This document shows, in pieces, positions 57,167 through 64,000 of a DNA stretch of 64,000 nucleotides. The DNA lies in the NCBI RefSeq assembly GCF_021347895.1, contig NC_067123.1, forward strand, positions 2,124,149 to 2,188,148, written 5' to 3'. Position 1 is the stretch's first letter. Every line of letters starts with the position of its first letter. The notes beneath the pieces were generated by a model that saw only the letters and a program-made list of their open reading frames with translations, ran no database searches and was not told the origin of the DNA. Source of the stretch: Acanthochromis polyacanthus. Taxonomy: Eukaryota; Chordata; Actinopteri; Pomacentridae. The translations under genes were made by a program, and so were the position numbers.

Positions 57167-59209
57167 TTACTGCGGTCAAGTGAGCCGCCCGCACTCTGGG
57201 CGTTGCGCAACTATTCCGTGTAATACGGTAATGCGATCACAGGCGCTGAGGAGCCAGGCTGAGAGACGTCAGCTGCAAATACATGCTGTTATACAGATTT
57301 TGACTGTCCATATCTGGAAATCTTTAGGCGGTGACAAAGATCTCTCACTGTGGCTTTGTCAGGGGCCATCCCAGCTACCACCATGCACAATATCACCTGA
57401 TTTTACTGTAGAATTTTAGAGAAAATTAATGTCAAAGTATGCTGCAATTTCTATCGCCTATGGCTGATTTTGACTGTTCATATCTGGAAATCCTTAGGCG
57501 GTGACAAAGATCTCTCACTGTGGCTTTGACAGGGGTCATCCCAGCTACCACCACGTACAATATCACCTGGTTTTACTGTAGAATTCTGGAGAAAATTAGG
57601 TCAAAGTATGCTGCAATTTCAATCGTCTACATAATGGAAACATGGGGGCCACCTCAGCCACTGTTATGTGGCTCCTTAGGAAAATGACCATCCTTTGCAC
57701 ATTTTGAAGAATTAGTTCCACCCGAGAGTTGTCAAAACAACCATTGTCTGAATTGTTACCCAAGTAAACGAGTGAATGGACTCTCTCGGTGACCCTGACC
57801 CAAACATTAATTATGCTGCTATAGGCTGAGGCTGCTGTTGGATCTGTCTTGATGCACTGAGCTCCTCGTTTTATGACCTATGTATTTTCTGTATCATTTG
57901 CATGTCAGTCACTTCGTGTCCCCCTGTCTCTCTGTCTGTCTCTGTCTCTGGCCGTTCCTGCTCCAGAGCAGAGGTGGTCAGAGGTTGCTGTAGGGCGCTG
58001 CTGCAGTTTCTGCTCCACCCTGCTACTTCCAGCTGCTCACTCACACCAAACTGCTTTCCCGATTCTGGACTTTTGCCTCTGGACACTCTGGGGATCAACT
58101 AAGCTCTGGAATTATTGATATACTATGTCAATAAATCATGTGAAAAAGTTATGTTTTTATAATGGCTAAATTGAACAGAATTGAATAGAGTATCAGCCAT
58201 GATGTATCAACACAACTGAAATTGCAGCATACTTTGACATTAATTTTCTCCAGAATTCTACAGTAAAACCAGGTGATATTGTACGTGGTGGTAGCTGGGA
58301 TGACCCCTGACAAGGCCACAGTGACAGATCTGTGTCACCACCTAAGGATTTCCAGATATGAACAGTCAAAATCAGCAATTATGGACGTAGACGATTGAAA
58401 TTACAACATACTTTGACATTAATTTTCTCTAATATTTTACAGTAAAATCAGGTGATATTGTGCATGGTAGTAGCTGGGATGACCCCTGTCAAAGCCACAG
58501 TGAGAGATCTTTGTCACCGCCTAAGGATTTCCAGATATGAACAGTCAAAATCAGCAATTATGGACGTAGACGATTGAAATTACAACATACTTTGACATTA
58601 ATTTTCTCTAATATTTTACAGTAAAATCAGGTGATATTGTGCATGGTAGTAGCTGGGATGACCCCTGTCAAAGCCACAGTGAGAGATCTTTGTCACCGCC
58701 TAAAGATTTGGAGATATGGACAGTCAAAATCAGCCATAGGCGATAGAAAGTGCAGCATACTTTGACATTAATTTTCTCAAAAATTTTACAGTAAAATCAG
58801 GTGATATTGTACGTGGTGGTAGCTGGGATGGCCCCCGACAAGGCCACAGTGACAGATCTGTGTCACCACCTAAGGATTTGGAGATATGGACAGTCAAAAT
58901 CAGCAATTATGAACATAGACGATTGAAATTGCAGCACACTTTGACATTAATTTTCTCTAAAATTTTACAGTAAAATCAGGTGTTATTGTGCATGGTGGGA
59001 GCTGGGATGACCCCTGACAAAGCCACAGTGAGAGATCTTTGTCACCGCCTAAGGATTTCCAGATATGGACAGTCAAAATCTGTATAACAGCATGTATTTG
59101 CAGCGGACGTCTCTCAGTCTTGCTACTCAGCGCCTGTGATGGCATTACCGTATTACACGGAATAGTTGCGCAACGCCCAGAGTGCGGGCGGCTCACTTGA
59201 CCGCAGTAA
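57167..59209. mobile_element. Foldback-like element with tandem-repeat arms
   Basis: A 2043-bp insertion with long inverted ends: ttactgcggtcaagtgagcc through about 57305 is the inverse of about 59075-59209. It is flanked by CATG (57163-57166, 59210-59213). Inside the ends, a roughly 165-180 bp unit (with gacaaagatctctcactgtg) is repeated about twice in the left arm and about five times in opposite orientation in the right arm. The centre (about 57640-58190) has an AATAAA near 58128 and CT-rich sequence but no protein domain. The 4-bp duplication is compatible with Sola, Chapaev or Academ groups, none proven. Confidence 0.8.
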
Positions 59210-59413
59210 CATGTTGGTGAATCCGTGACTGGAGGCCCTCATGTCGGCGAGGTACTTTGCCTGGGTCGTAGCAACGGCAGAAAACTCCATAATAAGATTA
59301 TCTTTCTCAAAGACCTCTGCTCTCAGCGATGCGAGGTTTTTCTTCAGCTCCGAGATGGTAAGTGAGCATGAGCAGGAAACACAGTCAGATTTGCTGTCAG
59401 CCATGCTCGCCAT
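59210..59413 (-). pseudogene. L2-like LINE ORF1 start
   Basis: Begins MASMADSKSDCVSCSC, then a heptad-rich ISELKKNLASLRAEVFEKD segment likely forming a coiled coil, as in L2-type ORF1 proteins that bind LINE RNA. It ends SHGFTNM at the CATG where the foldback element sits. The sequence on the element's other side continues AGLSCSPA in the same frame. The present read-through into the element soon stops. Confidence 0.75.
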
Positions 59414-59541
59414 CTTGTCTCCATATAGTATGATGTGATGGTATGGCCCCTGCTGACATCAAGGCCAGATGTTGTCTCTCTTCTTTTCCCTAAAATGGCT
59501 GAAATGCAGTTCACACCCCAGGTATGTCAGTAGTTTAGTTA

Positions 59542-61176
<1,635 letters not shown>

Positions 61177-61330
61177 TACATTTGTGACTTTACGTCATGA
61201 ATTTACATGTGTTTTCAATGACTGAGCTGGTTATTTTTCCATTTACCAAGAATGTGATCTGCATGTTCCTTCACCAAAATAAGTTCTCATAATAAAATAA
61301 TTACATTGATGCGTTTTAAGATGCTCCTAG

Positions 61331-61767
61331 AAAAAAATCCCATGGCCAGCTGAGGACAGTGATGATGAAGACTTTGACATGGAGTCCACGTGCCGCATCA
61401 CTGGCTTTCTAAGGACGTTAATTGAAACGGGTATTAACACCTTATTTGGCAAATGTATTGATCTCTTTAAAAATGCTTCTATGTCTCATGAATAGATATG
61501 ATCAATTAAAGATGAACTAAATGTAGTCTTCAATCCATTCTATGACTTGTAGCTTCATCAGGCACTGGCCCAGCTGCTGACATTCTGGGTTTGCTGGGAG
61601 ATGCTTCCTCCTGAACTGAAAGTGGAGATCTCTGGGGAGCCCTTCCTACGTCCTCCACATGCTTTGAAACACTAAAGCTGCCAGCTCATTTCAAAACCTA
61701 CGTGGACTTCAAGGAAGCGCTTGTCTCTGCCATAAGTGGTGCACAGACTGGATTTGGACTTGTTTAA
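61331..61767 (+). pseudogene. HECT E3-like gene, C-lobe exons (active-site Cys present)
   Basis: The exon at 61331-61430 (acceptor ctcctag, donor gtatta) reads PWPAEDSDDEDFDMES and ITGFLRTLIE. The last exon, about 61552-61767, reads LAQLLTFWVCWEMLPPELK and, after a frame change near 61645, PTSSTCFETLKLPAHF and SAISGAQTGFGLV ending at TAA 61765-61767. This is a HECT C-lobe; the Cys in STCFE is at the position of the ubiquitin-accepting catalytic Cys. The splice phase into the last exon and the internal frame do not agree, so at least one indel is present. It lies 8.4 kb from the preceding exon, across the LINE and Tc1 insertions. Confidence 0.75.
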
Positions 61768-62123
61768 GTTTTCAGACAGATGTCACTGAATGCTGTTCAG
61801 TAGGTCAGGTTCAGGGTCTTTGAAAACATTGAACATACTGTACAGTAGTTGACAATGGTTTCATTTTTCATATACATATTTTTTTTTCCAGTTACTGAAA
61901 CAAAGCAGTTGTGCATCTTCAGCTTTCAGTGTTAGAACAGCATTCATGTTGTTCATTCTGGGCCAATAATGAGACAGGAAGAAAAGGAGTGGAGCTGTGC
62001 ATAAAGTGCATTTACAGTATCTTAATGATTATGGCAGAGCCTTTTTTTTTTCCTAAGGAAAGCAAACTTTTTCAGTTTATGCTTGCATGTTCTAAGATGC
62101 TAAATAAAAGCATGAGTTGGACA
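61768..62123 (+). other. 3' UTR/flank of the HECT-like gene
   Basis: AT-rich sequence after the HECT stop, with AATAAA at about 62103 (taaataaaagc) as a plausible poly(A) signal. Confidence 0.5.
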
Positions 62124-62307
62124 TCAGTCTGCTGTGATTCTTGATAAAACTTGCACAGTCTCTACATATGATCTAAGTGCATCAGTTACAGAAACTCCTG
62201 GAGCTGGCAAAATGGCAACCTCTTCCTCTGAGAGCTCACGGGCCAGCTGAACCGCAGGGACTGACACAGTGAGGTCCGTTCCAGGCGATCCCATAGTCTT
62301 CATAAAC
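62124..62307 (-). CDS. Possible C-terminal exon of an unrecognised minus-strand gene
   Basis: A minus-strand frame after an acceptor (tccattcag, AG complement at 62308-62309) gives about 60 residues with GSPGTDLTVSVPAVQLAREL, EEEVAILPAPGVSV and ALRSYVETVQVLSR before a stop. The composition is protein-like (amphipathic, no repeats). Only one exon is visible and I do not recognise the family, so the call is tentative. Confidence 0.3.
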
Positions 62308-63442
62308 CTGAATGGAGGACAAGTATGATCAACCTTGTACTTAAAACCTGTCTGACACGTCACTACACAAAATACTTAAGATTGTTATTTTTGGTTTAAG
62401 TTGGTGAGAAATGTTGCCTATCCAGTTTTGTAAAATAGTACAGTTATACATAGAATACAGAATGGAAACTACAGCTCATAGGTTGATCTTTGAAAACGGA
62501 CTTGAAGATGCCATCACCTCGGTTTCAAGTAAAATATTTTCACCCCTAATTCCTTTGGAGAAATTCATTTAAAAAGTGTTAAAAGTTGATCTTTAACCTC
62601 AGTAGGATCCTCCATAGGGCCTTGCTCTCTGTATCTTGTCCAGAGTTGCTGTGGTGACTGATTCCTTTCAGTTCTAAGACCATGAAAGTTTCAAGCATCC
62701 TTGAAAGAGTCAAGGCTTTGCTGGATTAGTGGAAGGAAGCTCCGGTGCAGTGCGAAAAGATGGACTTCATTGTCTGGATTCAGTGTTCCCTGGTCCTGCA
62801 ATGAAGTGAAGATCTGATAGAAGAGGTCCAGCGTAAGTGTGATTAATTCACACCAGTGGAATATTAGACTATATATCTATGTTCTGACCAATCACTACTC
62901 TCTGGCTGCCGTTTGGCTCCACCCTCGCTGATGACCACTTCTGGTCTCAGAAAATGAAAAAACTGACCTTTTTTCGTTTCTGTCTCTGACTGATTTTATT
63001 TTTTTGTTATTCTGAATATAAAATGGAAATCAAAACATTTTTAAAATTTCACATATCCCTTTTTGATCATGAAAAGGAAAAACGCCTTGTATTTTAATTT
63101 TTGCTTTGTATTTTAAAACGAAAATCAAATAACCACTCTTTTTTTTCTTCAGTATCCGTTTCAGAACTGAAAATCCAATTAAAATACAGGGACCCATGTT
63201 CTGGACCTTTGCTTTAATACATTTTCTCTGAATGGACCTCTTTGAATTGTAGTTGAATACCCTTGCTCTACTGGATTGCATTTTTTTCCAACTTGCCAAC
63301 AAGTTTGTACAGGTCTCTAAAGATGTTTTTGAATTTTTGTTCTGAAATCCGACCTTTCTGTCAGTTTTTATCCTCGCATTCAAAAATTAGTGCTTGATTC
63401 AGTCAATCGATGATGTGGGCCAAAAATGCCAGGGCTGATTTG
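62308..63442. other. No gene recognised
   Basis: AT-rich intergenic or intronic DNA up to the minisatellite. A minus-strand lysine-rich frame at 63030-63383 looks like chance. Confidence 0.5.
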
Positions 63443-64000
63443 GTACCTCTGCTGACCTTCAAGTACTTCTACTGACCTACAAGTACTTCTGCTGACCTAC
63501 AGGTACTTCTGCTGACCTACAAGTACTTCTGCTGACCTACAGGTACTTCTGCTGACCTACAAGTACTTCTGCTGACCTACAGGTACTTCTACTGACCTAC
63601 AAGTACTTCTGCTGACCTACAAGTACCTCTGCTGACCTACAAGTACTTCTGCTGACCTACAGGTACTTCTGCTGACCTACAAGTACTTCTGCTGACCTAC
63701 AAGTACTTCTGCTGACCTACAAGTACTTCTGCTGACCTACAAGTACCTCTGCTGACCTACAAGTACTTCTGCTGACCTACAGGTACTTCTGCTGACCTAC
63801 AAGTACTTCTGCTGACCTACAGGTACTTCTGCTGACCTACAAGTACTTCTGCTGACCTACAAGTACTTCTGCTGACCTACAGGTACTTCTGCTGACCTAC
63901 AAGTACTTCTGCTGACCTTCAAGTACTTCTGCTGACCTACAAGTACTTCTGCTGACCTTCAAGTACTTCTGCTGACCTTCAAGTACTTCTGCTGACCTAC
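63443..64000. repeat. 20-bp minisatellite array (right copy, runs off the window)
   Basis: About 28 tandem copies of the same ctgacctacaagtacttctg unit, in the same orientation as 1827-2391 and more regular (almost strictly 20 bp). It continues past the end of the window. Confidence 0.95.

Larger units (their letters stand above)
53461..59530 (-). mobile_element. L2-like LINE, nearly full length, in the HECT intron
   Basis: Minus-strand LINE with ORF1 start near 59413, endonuclease, RT and a 3' UTR running to the tail at about 53461 (aagatcaaatcaaac on the plus strand). The 3' UTR contains a (TA)n(CA)n microsatellite at about 53572-53600. It is interrupted once, by the foldback-like element at 57167-59209. 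A different LINE family from the one at 38290. Confidence 0.88.

Noticed and set aside
63030..63383. 117-codon lysine-rich minus-strand frame
   Set aside because: AT-rich composition, no domain, no splice context; most likely chance.

Overview
This window is euchromatic DNA from a ray-finned (teleost) fish. The evidence is the repeat content: three Tc1-like families, ZBED-type hAT elements, L2/Rex-like LINEs, a chromovirus-order Ty3/gypsy element, a Tigger/pogo-like element, plus KRAB-less C2H2 zinc-finger arrays and a HECT E3-like gene of a type expanded in fishes. I see no bacterial-style operons, rRNA, tRNA or CRISPR. Almost all of the sequence is transposable element, and elements are nested up to four or five deep.

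Layout. 1-2391: alternating inverted repeats, a possible last exon with poly(A) signal, then a 20-bp minisatellite. 2392-4042: first copy of a 1.6-kb Tc1 element. 4043-17810 and 19996-38085 are two direct copies of one segment (LINE endonuclease fragment, GC-rich block, BED-hAT relic, C2H2 zinc-finger gene, a TG...CA element end, a conserved flank, a third Tc1 family's terminus), separated by a second Tc1 family (17812-19442). Each copy has its own later insertions. Copy 1 has a 2-kb solo-LTR-like insertion that splits zinc-finger gene A, a Tigger-like element carrying a RecQ helicase fragment, and two hAT elements. Copy 2 has a Ty3/gypsy element and a second, smaller tandem duplication of about 8.0 kb that made zinc-finger genes B and C. 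That duplication left gene B lying between an LTR and the gag-pol body.

34554-37485: an element with TG...CA ends and a 5-bp target duplication, filled with roughly 30-bp GC-rich tandem repeats encoding Pro/Ala/Ser-rich protein. 38071-45364: a Tc1 relic interrupted by a LINE, itself interrupted by a small TIR element carrying a piece of Tc1 transposase, a 1.2-kb repeat (with a 525-bp element inside it), and another 1.6-kb Tc1. 45365-49860: little coding content, the 3' half of a hAT transposase, a poly-C/AC tract and a 0.7-kb TIR element.

49865-61767: exons of a HECT-type E3 ubiquitin ligase-like gene, broken by frameshifts and stops, with a nearly full-length L2 LINE (53461-59530) and a third 1.6-kb Tc1 (with intact transposase frame) inside one intron. 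The LINE is itself split by a 2.0-kb foldback-like element whose removal rejoins LINE ORF1 in frame. The window ends in the same 20-bp minisatellite seen at its start.

The most noteworthy signals are the LTR/zinc-finger/gag-pol arrangement, the zinc-finger paralogs that vary mainly at DNA-contact positions and in finger number, the foldback element, the RecQ fragment in a Tigger-like element, the small element with a captured transposase segment, and a canonical T TTA AAC slippery heptamer at the gag stop. All family assignments are from reading the sequence and protein motifs; no database search was possible.
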